DNA of 64,000 nt from positions 5,273,001-5,337,000 of the forward strand of contig NZ_CP046622.1 of NCBI RefSeq assembly GCF_009755665.1. The letters are read 5' to 3'. Within the stretch, counting starts at the first letter, position 1. Each line of letters starts with the position of its first letter. This stretch comes from Variovorax paradoxus. GTDB lineage: Bacteria; Pseudomonadota; Gammaproteobacteria; Burkholderiales; Burkholderiaceae_C. This document shows, piece by piece, positions 46,433 through 58,711 of this stretch. Both the position numbers and the translations under genes were made by a program. Below the pieces are notes generated by a model. That model was not told where the DNA came from and did no database searches. It was given only the letters and a program-made list of their open reading frames with translations.

Positions 46433-47286
46433 CCATCGCAGTCACTTTCCTGCCCCGCACCGCGCCGGCACCGCTTCCTCCCGTTGCCTTCATCGGCGGC
46501 GGCAACATGGCCAGCGCCATCATCGGCGGCCTCATCAAGCAGGGCACGCCCGCCGACGCGTTCGACATAGTCGAACCCTTCGAAGAAGCCCGCCAGAAGC
46601 TGGCGCAGTCCTTCGGCATCGCCGCGAAGGCCGAGGCGAGCGAGGCCCTCTCGCGCTGCGCGGTGGTGGTGTGGGCGGTCAAGCCGCAGACCTTTGCGGA
46701 AGCCGCCCGTCCGGTGCGCGCCTTTGCCGCAGACGCCTTGCACTTGAGCGTTGCGGCAGGCATTCCATCGGGCAGCATCGCACGCTGGCTCGGCAGCGAG
46801 CGCGTGGTGCGCGCCATGCCCAATACGCCGGCGCTGGTTGGCCAAGGCATGACCGGTCTCTACGCGCGGCCCGGCGTGGACGCTGCCGACCGCGCACTGG
46901 TCGCGCAATTGTTGGCGCCCACCGGCGAGCTGCTCTGGGTCGACGACGAAGCCGCGCTGAACGCGGTCACCGCCATGTCCGGCTCGGGCCCTGCCTATGT
47001 GTTCTATTTCATCGAGGCGATGGTCGAGGCCGGCGTCGAGATGGGCCTTTCGTCCGACCAGGCGCTACGGCTGGCGGTCGGCACCTTCACCGGCGCTTCG
47101 GCGCTGGCGCACAGCGCCACGGAGCCGCCATCGGTGCTGCGCGAGCGCGTGACCTCGAAGGGCGGAACCACCTATGCGGCCCTCACGTCGCTCGAGGGCG
47201 CCGACGTCAAGGCAAAGTTCAAGGCCGCCATTCGCGCCGCCCAGCAGCGCGCCGCCGAACTGGGCGAGGAATTCGGCAAGGACTGA
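46429..47286 (+). CDS. proC: Pyrroline-5-carboxylate reductase
   Basis: A 285-residue NAD(P)H enzyme for the last step of proline synthesis. The Rossmann motif FIGGGNMASAIIGGL, AVKPQ, MPNTPALVGQGMTGLYA and the C-terminal AMSGSGPAYVFYFIEAMVEA and TSKGGTTYAAL are diagnostic. It is coupled to the upstream esterase-like gene (ATGA) and convergent with ubiA. Confidence 0.97.
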   Translation: MTIAVTFLPRTAPAPLPPVAFIGGGNMASAIIGGLIKQGTPADAFDIVEPFEEARQKLAQSFGIAAKAEASEALSRCAVVVWAVKPQTFAEAARPVRAFAADALHLSVAAGIPSGSIARWLGSERVVRAMPNTPALVGQGMTGLYARPGVDAADRALVAQLLAPTGELLWVDDEAALNAVTAMSGSGPAYVFYFIEAMVEAGVEMGLSSDQALRLAVGTFTGASALAHSATEPPSVLRERVTSKGGTTYAALTSLEGADVKAKFKAAIRAAQQRAAELGEEFGKD

Positions 47287-47308
47287 GCGGCCCCGCTTAA
47301 CGAGCACT

Positions 47309-48169
47309 CTATTTGAGCGCGTAGCCGGCCGCGATGCCGGCGAATACCGTGAACCCCAGCCAGTGGTTCAGCCGGAAGGCCTTGAAGCAGCCGTCGCGGG
47401 TGCGGTCGCGAATCAGCCGCCAGTGCCAGCCCGCTTGCGCCGCGGCAATGGCAATCGCGGCGAAGAACACCACACCCAGGCCCCGGCTGGCGCCAGCCCA
47501 GGCCCAAACGGCCAGGAACAGGCCGTAGCTCGCCATGACCGCGGCCACGTCGAAGCGGCCGAAGGTGATGGCCGAGGTCTTCATGCCGATCTTGAGGTCG
47601 TCGTCGCGGTCGACCATGGCGTATTCGGTGTCGTAGGCCAGCACCCAGAACAGGTTGCCGGCAAGCAGCCAGGCGGCGAATACCGGCACAGTGGATTGCA
47701 CGGCCGCAAACGCCATCGGAATGCCGAAGCTGAAGGCAATGCCGAGCACTGCCTGGGGAACCGACACGAAGCGCTTGGCGAACGGATAGATCAGCGTGAT
47801 GGCCAGCGCCGCGAAGGACCACAGCACCGTCACGCGGTTGGTCGCGAGCACCAGCCCGAAGGCCAGCAACGCCAGCACCGCGCCCAGCACCAGCGCCTCC
47901 CTGACCGAGACCGCTCCGCTGGTGACCGGCCGCTGAGCGGTCCGTTTCACATGGCGGTCGAAGTCGCGATCCGCCACGTCGTTGACGCAGCATCCCGCGC
48001 TGCGCATCAGGATGGTGCCCAGCACGAACACGGCCAGCAAGTGCCAGCCCGGCCAACCCCCGGCCGCAAACCAGAGGGCACCGAGCGTGGGCCAGAGCAG
48101 CAGCAGCCAACCGGCGGGGCGGTTCCAGCGAATCAGGTCGAGATAAAGCGCAAAACGGCGGGCGAGCAT
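47309..48169 (-). CDS. ubiA: 4-hydroxybenzoate octaprenyltransferase
   Basis: A 286-residue inner-membrane prenyltransferase of ubiquinone synthesis. The first Asp-rich motif [12 protein letters not shown] and the second [20 protein letters not shown] are intact; RPVTSGAVS and about eight membrane helices fit UbiA. ATG 48169 was chosen from the start [20 protein letters not shown]. It is on the dps/oxyR strand and convergent with proC. Confidence 0.96.
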   Translation of the reverse strand: MLARRFALYLDLIRWNRPAGWLLLLWPTLGALWFAAGGWPGWHLLAVFVLGTILMRSAGCCVNDVADRDFDRHVKRTAQRPVTSGAVSVREALVLGAVLALLAFGLVLATNRVTVLWSFAALAITLIYPFAKRFVSVPQAVLGIAFSFGIPMAFAAVQSTVPVFAAWLLAGNLFWVLAYDTEYAMVDRDDDLKIGMKTSAITFGRFDVAAVMASYGLFLAVWAWAGASRGLGVVFFAAIAIAAAQAGWHWRLIRDRTRDGCFKAFRLNHWLGFTVFAGIAAGYALK

Positions 48170-48231
48170 GCGGCAGGCAAAAAAAGAGCGGCCATTGTGC
48201 CGCTCTCGGGGGTTCGGATTCGCGCGCCCGC

Positions 48232-48807
48232 TCAGTCTTCGAGCAGCGAACGCAGCATCCACGCGGTCTGATCGTGCACCGTGCAGCGCGCGGTCAGCAT
48301 GTCGGCCGTCGGGTCGTCGCCGGCCTCTTCCGCCACCGGAATGAACTCGCGCGCAATGCGCGACACGGTTTCGTGGCCCTTCACCAGGATGCGCACCATC
48401 TCCATCGCCTTGGGCGGGGTCAGCGGCACGTCCGGCACGGTGGCGATCTTGCTGAACTCGGCATAGGAGCCTGGCGCATAGTGGCCCAGCGCGCGAATGC
48501 GCTCGGCAATGATGTCGGTCGCGCCCCAGAGCTCGGTGTACTGCGTCATGAACATGGCGTGCAGCGAGTTGAAGTGCGGCCCCGTCACGTTCCAGTGAAA
48601 GTTGTGCGTGGTGAGATAGAGCGTATAGGTGTCGGCCAGCACGCGGCTCAGGCCCTCGGCGATGGCGGCGCGGTCCTGGCGCTCGATGCCGATGTTGATG
48701 ATGGGCGCATTGCGGCTGCCCGACTCCTGGGCCACCAGGGCGTCTCCCTTCTTGGGCACCTTGCCCGATGAAGAGGACGACGACGCTTTCTTCGAATCTT
48801 TTGCCAT
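48232..48807 (-). CDS. dps: Dps family ferritin-like DNA-protection protein
   Basis: A 191-residue member of the Dps family, which stores iron and protects DNA in a 12-mer. The Ser/Lys-rich tail [20 protein letters not shown] could bind DNA. The ferroxidase set by E. coli numbering is His71 (HWN), His83, Asp98 and Glu102, but the position of E. coli Asp67 is Met87 (HAMFMTQY). ATG 48807 is preceded by AAGAAAGAG; the TTG-initiated extension contains that site and was rejected. Downstream of oxyR, which is the likely activator. Confidence 0.93.
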   Translation of the reverse strand: MAKDSKKASSSSSSGKVPKKGDALVAQESGSRNAPIINIGIERQDRAAIAEGLSRVLADTYTLYLTTHNFHWNVTGPHFNSLHAMFMTQYTELWGATDIIAERIRALGHYAPGSYAEFSKIATVPDVPLTPPKAMEMVRILVKGHETVSRIAREFIPVAEEAGDDPTADMLTARCTVHDQTAWMLRSLLED

Positions 48808-48959
48808 GGCGTGAAACTCTTTCTTCAAGTTTTAGGGACACCGTTATTCTGAAAGCCGGCCCGCGGCTTCGCAACAGCGTCACTCTATCCCAGCGATGAA
48901 TGAATTCGAATGGCCTCCACGTAGGCCAAGTTCGCGAGTTCGCCTCTCTTGCGACAGCC

Positions 48960-49925
48960 TTATGACAGCCGCTTGACGCCCGGCAGCTCGCACGCATAAA
49001 TGGCGTTGCGCAAGGCGGCGATCGCCTCGTAGCGGGTGAAGGTGCGACGCCAGGCCAGCACCACGCGCCGCGTGGGCGGGTCGCGGTCCTGTGCGTCGCG
49101 CACCGGCAGATAGCGCACCATCTGCTCGGGCTCCTTGCGTCCCTTGACCTTGGGCTTGAGTGCCTCGGCCGGTACCGAGAGGCGCGGCACCAACGTCACG
49201 CCCATGCCGGACGCCACCATGTGCTTGATGGTTTCAAGCGACGAGCCCTCGAAGCTTTTTCGAATGCCCTCGGCATTGCTCGAGAAGCGCGCGAACTCGG
49301 GGCACACCTCCAGCACATGGTCGCGAAAACAATGGCCGGTGCCCAGCAGCAGCATGGTTTCGTTCTGCAGTTCGTCGGAGGTCACCGATTCCCGGTCCGC
49401 AAACTTGTGCTTCACGGGCAGCGCCGCCATGAACGGCTCGTCGTAGAGCGGCGCCATGGCCAGGCCCGTATCGGGAAATGGCTCGGCCATGATCGCGCAG
49501 TCGATCTCGCCCGCGCGCAGCATTTCGAGCAGCTTGGCGGTGAAATTCTCCTGCAGCACCAGCGGCATCTGCGGCGTGCGCGAAATCACCTGGCGCACCA
49601 GATCAGGCAGCAGGTACGGGCCGATGGTGTAGATCACCCCCAGATTCAGGGGCCCGGCCAGCGGGTCTTTTCCGCGCTTGGCAATTTCCTTGATGCTGGC
49701 TGCCTGGTCGAGCACGCTTTGCGCCTGCTGCACGATCTGTTCGCCCAGCGGCGTAACGGTCACTTCGCCCGCGCTGCGCTCGAAGAGCTTGACCTCGAGT
49801 TCGTCCTCGAGCTTCTTGATGGCCACCGACAGCGTCGGTTGGGAGACGTAGCAGGCCTCTGCCGCCTTGCCGAAGTGCCGCTCGCGGGCTACTGCAACGA
49901 TGTATTTGAGTTCTGTGAGAGTCAT
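48960..49925 (-). CDS. oxyR: Hydrogen peroxide-responsive regulator OxyR
   Basis: A 321-residue LysR-type peroxide sensor. The HTH ([20 protein letters not shown] ... [13 protein letters not shown]) is at about 4-55. The redox cysteines fall exactly at 199 and 208 in [17 protein letters not shown], as in E. coli OxyR. It activates antioxidant genes on disulfide formation; dps lies directly downstream. ATG 49925 was chosen over an upstream TTG. Confidence 0.96.
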   Translation of the reverse strand: MTLTELKYIVAVARERHFGKAAEACYVSQPTLSVAIKKLEDELEVKLFERSAGEVTVTPLGEQIVQQAQSVLDQAASIKEIAKRGKDPLAGPLNLGVIYTIGPYLLPDLVRQVISRTPQMPLVLQENFTAKLLEMLRAGEIDCAIMAEPFPDTGLAMAPLYDEPFMAALPVKHKFADRESVTSDELQNETMLLLGTGHCFRDHVLEVCPEFARFSSNAEGIRKSFEGSSLETIKHMVASGMGVTLVPRLSVPAEALKPKVKGRKEPEQMVRYLPVRDAQDRDPPTRRVVLAWRRTFTRYEAIAALRNAIYACELPGVKRLS

Positions 49926-50147
49926 AGCTTGCGTCAATTATGCGCAAGGTGTGTGACCGGGCAGGGTCTGGGGTTAGAAGCTCCTTACAAAGGGTCGAAT
50001 TTCCTAACAGAGAGAGAGTCAAAATCTCTCTAGCCTAAGAAACACCGACCCAATCAGAGTGTCAAGACAATCCGAGGAGAACTGAGGCCCAGCTTCAACA
50101 GCAGCTGCTAACACCGGCCCGGGCGCGGTCCTGACAGACCGTGCTCT

Positions 50148-51665
50148 CTAACCTTCTTCGACAAACGCTTCCTCACGCTTCGACCTGATCGAAGGCATGA
50201 GAACGATCATCATCAACAGCACAGCCGCGACCAGCAGACCTGCCGATATCGGCCGCGACACGAACACGCTCCAGTCGCCGCGCGAGAGCAGCAGCGCGCG
50301 CCGCAAGTTCTCTTCCATCATCGGCCCCAAAATGAGCCCGAGCAGCAGCGGCGCAGGCTCGCATCCCAGCTTGATGAAGGTGTAGCCCACCACACCGAAG
50401 ATCGCCACCAGCCAGATGTCGAACACGTTGTTGTTGGTCGAATACACGCCGATGGCGCAGAACAGCACGATGGCGGGAAACAGCCACCGGTAGGGAATCG
50501 TCAACAGCTTGATCCACAGGCCAATGAGCGGCAGATTGAGGATCACCAGCATCAGGTTGCCGATCCACATCGAAGCGATCAGACCCCAGAACAACTCCGG
50601 GTTGCTCGTCATCACTTGGGGACCGGGCTGGATGTTGTGGATGGTCATCGCGCCGACCATGAGAGCCATGACGGGATTGGGCGGTATGCCCAGCGTCAGC
50701 ATGGGGATAAAAGAGGTCTGCGCGCCGGCGTTGTTGGCGGCTTCCGGTCCGGCAACGCCCCGGATGTTGCCCCGGCCGAACGGTACTTCGCCGCCCTTGA
50801 GCTGGATCTTCTTTTCGAGCGTGTACGCCGCAAAGGCCGACAACGTGGCCCCGCCACCGGGGAGGATGCCGAGCGACGACCCCAGCGCGGTGCCGCGCAG
50901 GACGGCCGGAAACATGCGTTTGAAGTCTTCCCTGGTGGGCATCAGGCCCTTGACGCTCGCCGTGAACACCTCGCGTTCATCCTCTGGCTTGGCGAGGTTG
51001 GCAATGATCTCGCCGTAGCCGAAGACACCCATGGCGATCGCGATGAATCCCAGGCCGTCCGTGAGTTCCGGGATGTCGAAGCTGTAGCGCGCCACGCCGG
51101 AATTCACGTCGGTGCCCACGAGCCCGAGCAACAGCCCGACCATGATCATGCAAATGGCCTTGAGCAGCGAGCCCGAGGCCATCACGACCGCGCCGATCAA
51201 GCCCAGAACCATCAGCGAGAAATACTCGGCAGGACCGAACTTGAAGGCGATCTCGGTCAGCGGCGGTGCGAAGGCGGCGAGGATCAGCGTGCCGACGGAG
51301 CCCGCGAAGAACGAGCCCAGACCTGCGGCGGCCAGTGCCGGTCCTCCACGCCCCCGCTTGGCCATCTGATGTCCGTCGATCACGGTGACCACGGAAGATG
51401 ACTCGCCGGGCAGGTTGACCAAAATGGCGGTGGTCGAGCCGCCGTATTGCGAACCGTAGTAGATGCCGGCGAGCATGATGAGCGCCGCCACGGGCGGCAA
51501 TGCATAGGTGGCCGGCAGCAGCATCGCAATCGTCGCCGTCGGACCGATGCCGGGCAGGACACCGATCAGGGTGCCCAACAGGCATCCGACGAAGGCGTAG
51601 ACCAGGTTCTGCAGCGTCACCGCCGTGGAGAAGCCGAGTGAAAGGTGGTCGATCAGATCCATCAT
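50148..51665 (-). CDS. tctA: Tripartite tricarboxylate transporter, large membrane subunit TctA
   Basis: A 505-residue permease with about 11-12 membrane helices. GVLPGIGPTATIAMLLPATY, YYGSQYGGSTTAILVNLPGE, SSLGILPGGGATLSAFAAYT and FIPMLTLGIPPNPVMALMVG are the duplicated TctA signature blocks. It takes up di/tricarboxylates driven by an ion gradient together with TctB and a periplasmic receptor. The stop lies 222 nt from oxyR and tctB is 16 nt upstream. No receptor gene is adjacent. Confidence 0.95.
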   Translation of the reverse strand: MMDLIDHLSLGFSTAVTLQNLVYAFVGCLLGTLIGVLPGIGPTATIAMLLPATYALPPVAALIMLAGIYYGSQYGGSTTAILVNLPGESSSVVTVIDGHQMAKRGRGGPALAAAGLGSFFAGSVGTLILAAFAPPLTEIAFKFGPAEYFSLMVLGLIGAVVMASGSLLKAICMIMVGLLLGLVGTDVNSGVARYSFDIPELTDGLGFIAIAMGVFGYGEIIANLAKPEDEREVFTASVKGLMPTREDFKRMFPAVLRGTALGSSLGILPGGGATLSAFAAYTLEKKIQLKGGEVPFGRGNIRGVAGPEAANNAGAQTSFIPMLTLGIPPNPVMALMVGAMTIHNIQPGPQVMTSNPELFWGLIASMWIGNLMLVILNLPLIGLWIKLLTIPYRWLFPAIVLFCAIGVYSTNNNVFDIWLVAIFGVVGYTFIKLGCEPAPLLLGLILGPMMEENLRRALLLSRGDWSVFVSRPISAGLLVAAVLLMMIVLMPSIRSKREEAFVEEG

Positions 51666-51681
51666 GGTTTTTGCCTCGCGC

Positions 51682-52170
51682 TCAGCCGGTGATGAAGGTG
51701 GGCCACACCTGGAACTGCAGCTTGAGTCCCACGATGAAGGTCAGGTAGCTCCCGATCGCGAGGATGGTCGCAAGCACCAGCGCCAGTCTCATCGAGAAGT
51801 TCGCTCCGGCCATGCAGGCCACGACGACCAGTGCGTAGATGGCGAGGATCAGCCCCATGGCCGGCAGGCCGATGCTGCGCAACCCCGCAAGCAGGATGCC
51901 GAACAGCAGGTTGGCGCCAATGATCAAGCCAAGCGGCTTCCACGCGATCTTTCCCACGGGTTCGCCGTCGGTGGTCTCGCCGGTGAACGCCGTGGTGATC
52001 ACCACCAGTCCCAGCACGGTCAGTAGCACGCCGACCATCAGCGGAAAGTAGCCCGGCCCCATGCGGGCCGCGCTACCGACGTTGTAGTTGGCCGCGCCCA
52101 GCGCGAACGCCGCACCGACGCAGGTGAACATGACGCCCGAGAAGAAGGTCTTCTGGCTCTTGATCTGCAT
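51682..52170 (-). CDS. tctB: Tripartite tricarboxylate transporter, small membrane subunit TctB
   Basis: A 162-residue, four-helix partner of TctA. FFSGVMFTCVGAAFALGAAN, VGSAARMGPGYFPLMVGVLL and the C-terminal YLTFIVGLKLQFQVWP are typical. ATG 52170 follows AGAGAAAG; an upstream TTG was rejected. It is divergent from a MarR regulator across a 245-nt region with a dyad. Confidence 0.9.
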   Translation of the reverse strand: MQIKSQKTFFSGVMFTCVGAAFALGAANYNVGSAARMGPGYFPLMVGVLLTVLGLVVITTAFTGETTDGEPVGKIAWKPLGLIIGANLLFGILLAGLRSIGLPAMGLILAIYALVVVACMAGANFSMRLALVLATILAIGSYLTFIVGLKLQFQVWPTFITG

Positions 52171-52324
52171 ACGCAATCTTTCTCTCTGGAATGGAATGAA
52201 TATGGGTGTCCAGCGGCTGCAGACGCAACGGCGAGGGACAGCGGGGAAATGCGCACGTACATGCCGAGAAGGCAGACGACATCGCGCAGGTCAGGTCGAG
52301 AACAGGTATGTCATGTTATGAGGT

Positions 52325-52350
52325 TAATTACATCACGCTGTGAGTAATTA
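52325..52350. promoter_or_regulatory. TAATTAC-N12-GTAATTA dyad between tctB and marR-like gene
   Basis: Perfect 7-bp arms with a 12-nt spacer that itself contains TCAC-GCT-GTGA. It sits in the divergent promoter region and is a plausible site for the MarR-type regulator encoded at 52416. The role is inferred. Confidence 0.55.
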
Positions 52351-52415
52351 CCCTCTGTCGAGTTCGTGCCGACTGCTACATTGCCGCCCGTCCGTACATA
52401 ATTTTGGAAACGTCC

Positions 52416-52832
52416 ATGGCCAGCCAACGGGGAACCATCGAGAAGCAGCATCTCGAAGCACTGTCCGATTTCAGATTCAGGCTTCGCAGCTTCTTGCGCT
52501 TCAGCGAAGACGCCGCCCGCGCGGAAGGAATCACGGTTCTCCAGTACCAGCTGATGCTTCACACCCAAGGGTTCGCGGGCCGCGAGTGGGCGACGATCAG
52601 CGAGATCGCCGAGCGCCTGCAGGCCCAGCACCATGGCGTGGTCGCTCTCGTGTCGCGCTGCGAGGAGGCCGGCCTCGTCAAGCGCAAGCCGAGCCATACC
52701 GACCGCCGGCAGGTCGAAGTCCATCTGCTGCTCGCGGGGCGCAGGAAGTTGGAGAGGCTCGCGGCGCTGCATGCAGACCAGGTGACGGAACTGGCCGAGG
52801 TAGTGGCGATCGTGAGCAGGGGCGGAGCCTAG
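52416..52832 (+). CDS. MarR family transcriptional regulator
   Basis: A 138-residue winged-helix protein. LQYQLMLHTQGFAGREWATI, SEIAERLQAQHHGVVALVSR and VKRKPSHTDRRQVEVHLLLA are the MarR core helices and wing. ATG 52416 follows GGAAA. It is divergent from tctBA and probably controls them. Confidence 0.88.
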   Translation: MASQRGTIEKQHLEALSDFRFRLRSFLRFSEDAARAEGITVLQYQLMLHTQGFAGREWATISEIAERLQAQHHGVVALVSRCEEAGLVKRKPSHTDRRQVEVHLLLAGRRKLERLAALHADQVTELAEVVAIVSRGGA

Positions 52833-52985
52833 GTGTTGATCACCATCGAAAACTGACCCTCTGAACGCACTAAGGGGTGCGGATAGAAACTTGGACTGGT
52901 TTTATGCCGCAAGCCCAAGGCTCACCCGGTATTCGACAGGGCAGGGAGGCCGCATCGGCTGCCCGCCCGCGCCGCAAACCGGGGC

Positions 52986-55154
52986 CTATGCCTTCAGGTA
53001 CTCGGCCTTGGTGCCGAGCCAGCGGTCGATATGCCGCTGCGCCAGGTCCGGGTGCTTTTCAAGCATGACTGGCGCCAGCTCGCGCGCCCAGTCGAGCAGC
53101 ATCACGTCGGTGGTCAGGTCGGCAAAGCGCAGCAACGGCGCGCCCGACTGGCGCGCGCCCAGGAACTCGCCCGGGCCGCGAATCTCGAGGTCGCGTCGCG
53201 CTATTTCAAAGCCATCGCTGGTTTCGGCCATGGCCTTGAGCCGGGCACGCGCCGCCTCGCCCACACGCCCGCTGTCGCCCGGGGCATAGAGCAGCACGCA
53301 GGCCGACGCCGCAGCGCCGCGTCCCACCCGGCCGCGCAGCTGGTGCAGCTGCGAGAGGCCGAAGCGCTCGGCGTGCTCGATCACCATCAAAGAGGCGTTC
53401 GGCACGTCTACCCCCACTTCGATCACCGTGGTGCTCACCAGCACCTGGATCTCGTTCGCCGTGAAGGCCGCCATCACGGCCTGCTTCTCGGCGGTGGGCA
53501 TTCGCGAATGCAGCAGCCCGACGTTGACCGCAGGGCCCAATGCATCGGCCAGCTCGTCGCGCGTCTCGGTGGCGTTGCGCAGGTCGACGGCCTCGCTCTC
53601 CTCGATGAGCGGGCACACCCAGTACACCTGTCGCCCCTGTTCGACCTGCGCCTGGATGCGATCGATCACCTCGTCTCGCCGGTGATCGGCCACGAGCTTT
53701 GTGACGATGGGCGTGCGGCCCGGCGGCAGCTCGTCGAGCGTGGAGACATCCAGGTCGGCGTAATAGCTCATCGCCAAGGTGCGCGGGATGGGCGTGGCAC
53801 TCATCATCAGCAAATGGGGCTCGAGATGGCCAACAGCCTTGCCGCGAAGCGCGAGCCGCTGGGCCACGCCGAAGCGGTGCTGCTCGTCGATGATCGCGAG
53901 CGCCAGGTTCTTGAAGCGCACCTTTTCCGATATGACGGCATGCGTGCCAATCACCAGGGCCGCCTCGCCGCTTTCCACCGCCGCCGACATGGCGTCGCGC
54001 TCCTTTTTCTTCTGGCTGCCCGTGAGCCAGGCCACGCGCAAGCCCCGCTCGGCCAGCAGTGGATCGAGCCAGCCCACCAGCTTGCCGAAGTGCTGGGCCG
54101 CAAGAATTTCGGTCGGCGCCATCAACGCGCACTGAAACCCCGCGTCGATGGCCCGCGCCGCGGCAAGCGCCGCCACCACCGTCTTGCCCGAGCCTACGTC
54201 GCCCTGCAGCAAGCGGTGCATCGGAATCTCGCGGCCCAGGTCGCGCGTGATTTCTTCGCCCACTCGCTGCTGCGCGCCGGTCAAGCCAAAAGGCAGCACC
54301 GCGAGCAATTGCGCATGCAGCGAGCTCGGCTCCGGCTTGATTGAAGATGGCAAGGCCGGTGCGCGCTGCGCCGCCCGCTCCAGCCGCGCCTGCAGTTGCG
54401 AGAGCTGCTGCGCCAGCAACTCCTCCGCCTTGATGCGCTGCCAGGCGGGGTGGCTGTGGTCCTCGAGCGTGGCCATGGCCACGTCGGGCGTGGGGTAGTG
54501 CAGAAAGGTCAGCGAACTGCGCAGGTCCCACGCGCCGCGCAGGCCAATCTGCACCGGAATCGTCTCGTCGAGCACCGCACGCGCCAAGCCCGAGCGCACC
54601 TCACGCCGGAGCACCGGCTGCGGGAGCCCGGCCACGGTCGAGTACACGGGCGTGAGTGCCTCGGGCAGCGAAGTGCCGGCCGCCTTGACGGCTGGATGCA
54701 TGATCTGCCGCCCGACGAAGCCGCCACGCACCTCGCCGCGTACGCGCACGCGCGAACCCACCGCAAGCTGCTTCTGCTGCGAGGGGTAGAAATTGAAGAA
54801 GCGCAGCTGGCAGGTGTCGCTGCCGTCGTCGATGGTGGCAATCAATTGCCGGCGCGGCCGAAACACCACCTCGCACTCGGTCACCACGCCCTCGACCTGC
54901 GCCATGTCGCCGTCGCGCGTGTCGGCCAGCCGCACGATGCGGGTCTCGTCCTCGTAACGCATCGGCAGGTAAAGCGCAAAGTCGATATCGCGCACCAGGC
55001 CGAGCTTGCGCAGCGCGCGCTGGACGGCGCTCAGGCCAGTGCCGGGCGCGGCTGGGACGGCGGCGGGCTGGCTTGAGGTCTTTTCGGGCGGCACTGACTT
55101 CGCGGAAGCGGGCATGGGACAATTCTGCCCGGCTCCGGCCACGCTTTTACTCAT
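52986..55154 (-). CDS. recG: ATP-dependent DNA helicase RecG
   Basis: A 722-residue branch-migration helicase that rescues stalled forks. An OB-fold wedge domain (about 90-200) is followed by motif I LLQGDVGSGKTVVAALAAAR, motif II DEQHRFGVAQR, MMSATPIPRTLAMSYYADLD, and motifs V/VI VSTTVIEVGVDVPNASLMVI and HQLRGRVGRG. ATG 55154 is preceded by a perfect AAGGAGG 8 nt away, which decides the start. It is divergent from queA by 44 nt. Confidence 0.97.
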   Translation of the reverse strand: MSKSVAGAGQNCPMPASAKSVPPEKTSSQPAAVPAAPGTGLSAVQRALRKLGLVRDIDFALYLPMRYEDETRIVRLADTRDGDMAQVEGVVTECEVVFRPRRQLIATIDDGSDTCQLRFFNFYPSQQKQLAVGSRVRVRGEVRGGFVGRQIMHPAVKAAGTSLPEALTPVYSTVAGLPQPVLRREVRSGLARAVLDETIPVQIGLRGAWDLRSSLTFLHYPTPDVAMATLEDHSHPAWQRIKAEELLAQQLSQLQARLERAAQRAPALPSSIKPEPSSLHAQLLAVLPFGLTGAQQRVGEEITRDLGREIPMHRLLQGDVGSGKTVVAALAAARAIDAGFQCALMAPTEILAAQHFGKLVGWLDPLLAERGLRVAWLTGSQKKKERDAMSAAVESGEAALVIGTHAVISEKVRFKNLALAIIDEQHRFGVAQRLALRGKAVGHLEPHLLMMSATPIPRTLAMSYYADLDVSTLDELPPGRTPIVTKLVADHRRDEVIDRIQAQVEQGRQVYWVCPLIEESEAVDLRNATETRDELADALGPAVNVGLLHSRMPTAEKQAVMAAFTANEIQVLVSTTVIEVGVDVPNASLMVIEHAERFGLSQLHQLRGRVGRGAAASACVLLYAPGDSGRVGEAARARLKAMAETSDGFEIARRDLEIRGPGEFLGARQSGAPLLRFADLTTDVMLLDWARELAPVMLEKHPDLAQRHIDRWLGTKAEYLKA

Positions 55155-55198
55155 CTTCCACGCCTCCTTGGCACGGGCCCGTCCGGCCCTCAAGCACC

Positions 55199-56238
55199 AT
55201 GCGCGCCTTCACGCTTTCCGATTTCGATTTCGACCTGCCGCCCGAACTGGTGGCGCAGCACCCGGCCACCGAACGCACTTCTTCCCGCCTGCTCGACGGC
55301 ACCGGCAGCGAGCCGGCCGACCGCATCTTCAAGAGCCTGCCTTCGCTGCTGCGCGCGGGCGACCTGCTGGTCTTCAACGACACGCGGGTCGTCAAGGCAC
55401 GCCTCTTCGGCGAGAAGCCGACCGGGGGCAAGCTCGAACTGCTGGTCGAACGCGTGCTGCAGGGTAATGAGGTCGTAGCGCACATGAAGGTGAGCAAGAA
55501 GCCGCCCGTGGGCACCACGCTGCAGATGGTGGGCGGCTTCCGCGCCACGCTGCTGGGCCGCTGGCCCGACGAGCAGGGCGCGCTGTTCCGGTTCGGCTTT
55601 GAAAGCGACGCGGCCGAAGACCCCTATGCGCTGATGGCCCGCTGCGGCCACGTGCCGCTGCCGCCCTACATCACCCACACCGATTCGGCCGACGACGAGA
55701 GCCGCTACCAGACCGTATTTGCGCGCGTGCCCGGCGCCGTAGCAGCACCAACGGCCGCGCTGCATTTCGACGAAGCGCTGCTGGACGAACTCGAAGCACG
55801 CGGTGTGCAGCGCGCCAACGTCACGCTGCACGTGGGCGCCGGCACTTTCCAGCCCGTAAAAACCGAGAACATCGCCGAGCACACGATGCATGCCGAGCGC
55901 TATGAAGTGCCCGAAGGCACGCAGCGCGCCATTGCCGCGTGCAAGGCGCGCGGCGGCCGCGTGGTCGCGGTCGGCACCACCACCGTGCGCACGCTCGAAT
56001 CGTGGGCCAAGAGCGGTGAGACGAGCGGCGACACGCGCATCTTCATCACGCCGGGTTTTGTTTTCGAGCACGTCGACCTGCTGGTCACCAACTTCCATTT
56101 GCCGAAGAGCACGCTGATGATGCTGGTCTCGGCCTTTGCGGGCTACGAACGCGTGATGGCGCTGTATGCCCACGCCATTGCCCATCGATACCGCTTCTTC
56201 AGCTACGGCGACGCCATGCTGCTGGCGCGCTCTGCCAC

Positions 56239-56242
<4 letters not shown>
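55199..56242 (+). CDS. queA: S-adenosylmethionine:tRNA ribosyltransferase-isomerase
   Basis: A 347-residue enzyme converting preQ1-tRNA to epoxyqueuosine-tRNA. FDFDLPPELVAQHP, LLVFNDTRVVKARLFG, YQTVFARVPGAVAAPTAALH, HVGAGTFQPVKTENIAEH and FHLPKSTLMMLVSAFAG are diagnostic. Its stop overlaps the next gene's ATG (ATGA), and tgt follows one gene later. Confidence 0.97.
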
Positions 56243-58673
<2,431 letters not shown>

Positions 58674-58711
58674 CCGCCGCATTGGCGCCCGCCGAACCGT
58701 GCGCCGCCTGT

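Noticed and set aside
50011..50031. AGAGAGA/TCTCTCT hairpin as terminator of oxyR or tctA
   Set aside because: It lacks a T-run on either strand, and both genes are transcribed leftwards, so it lies upstream of oxyR and downstream of tctA only as leader sequence.
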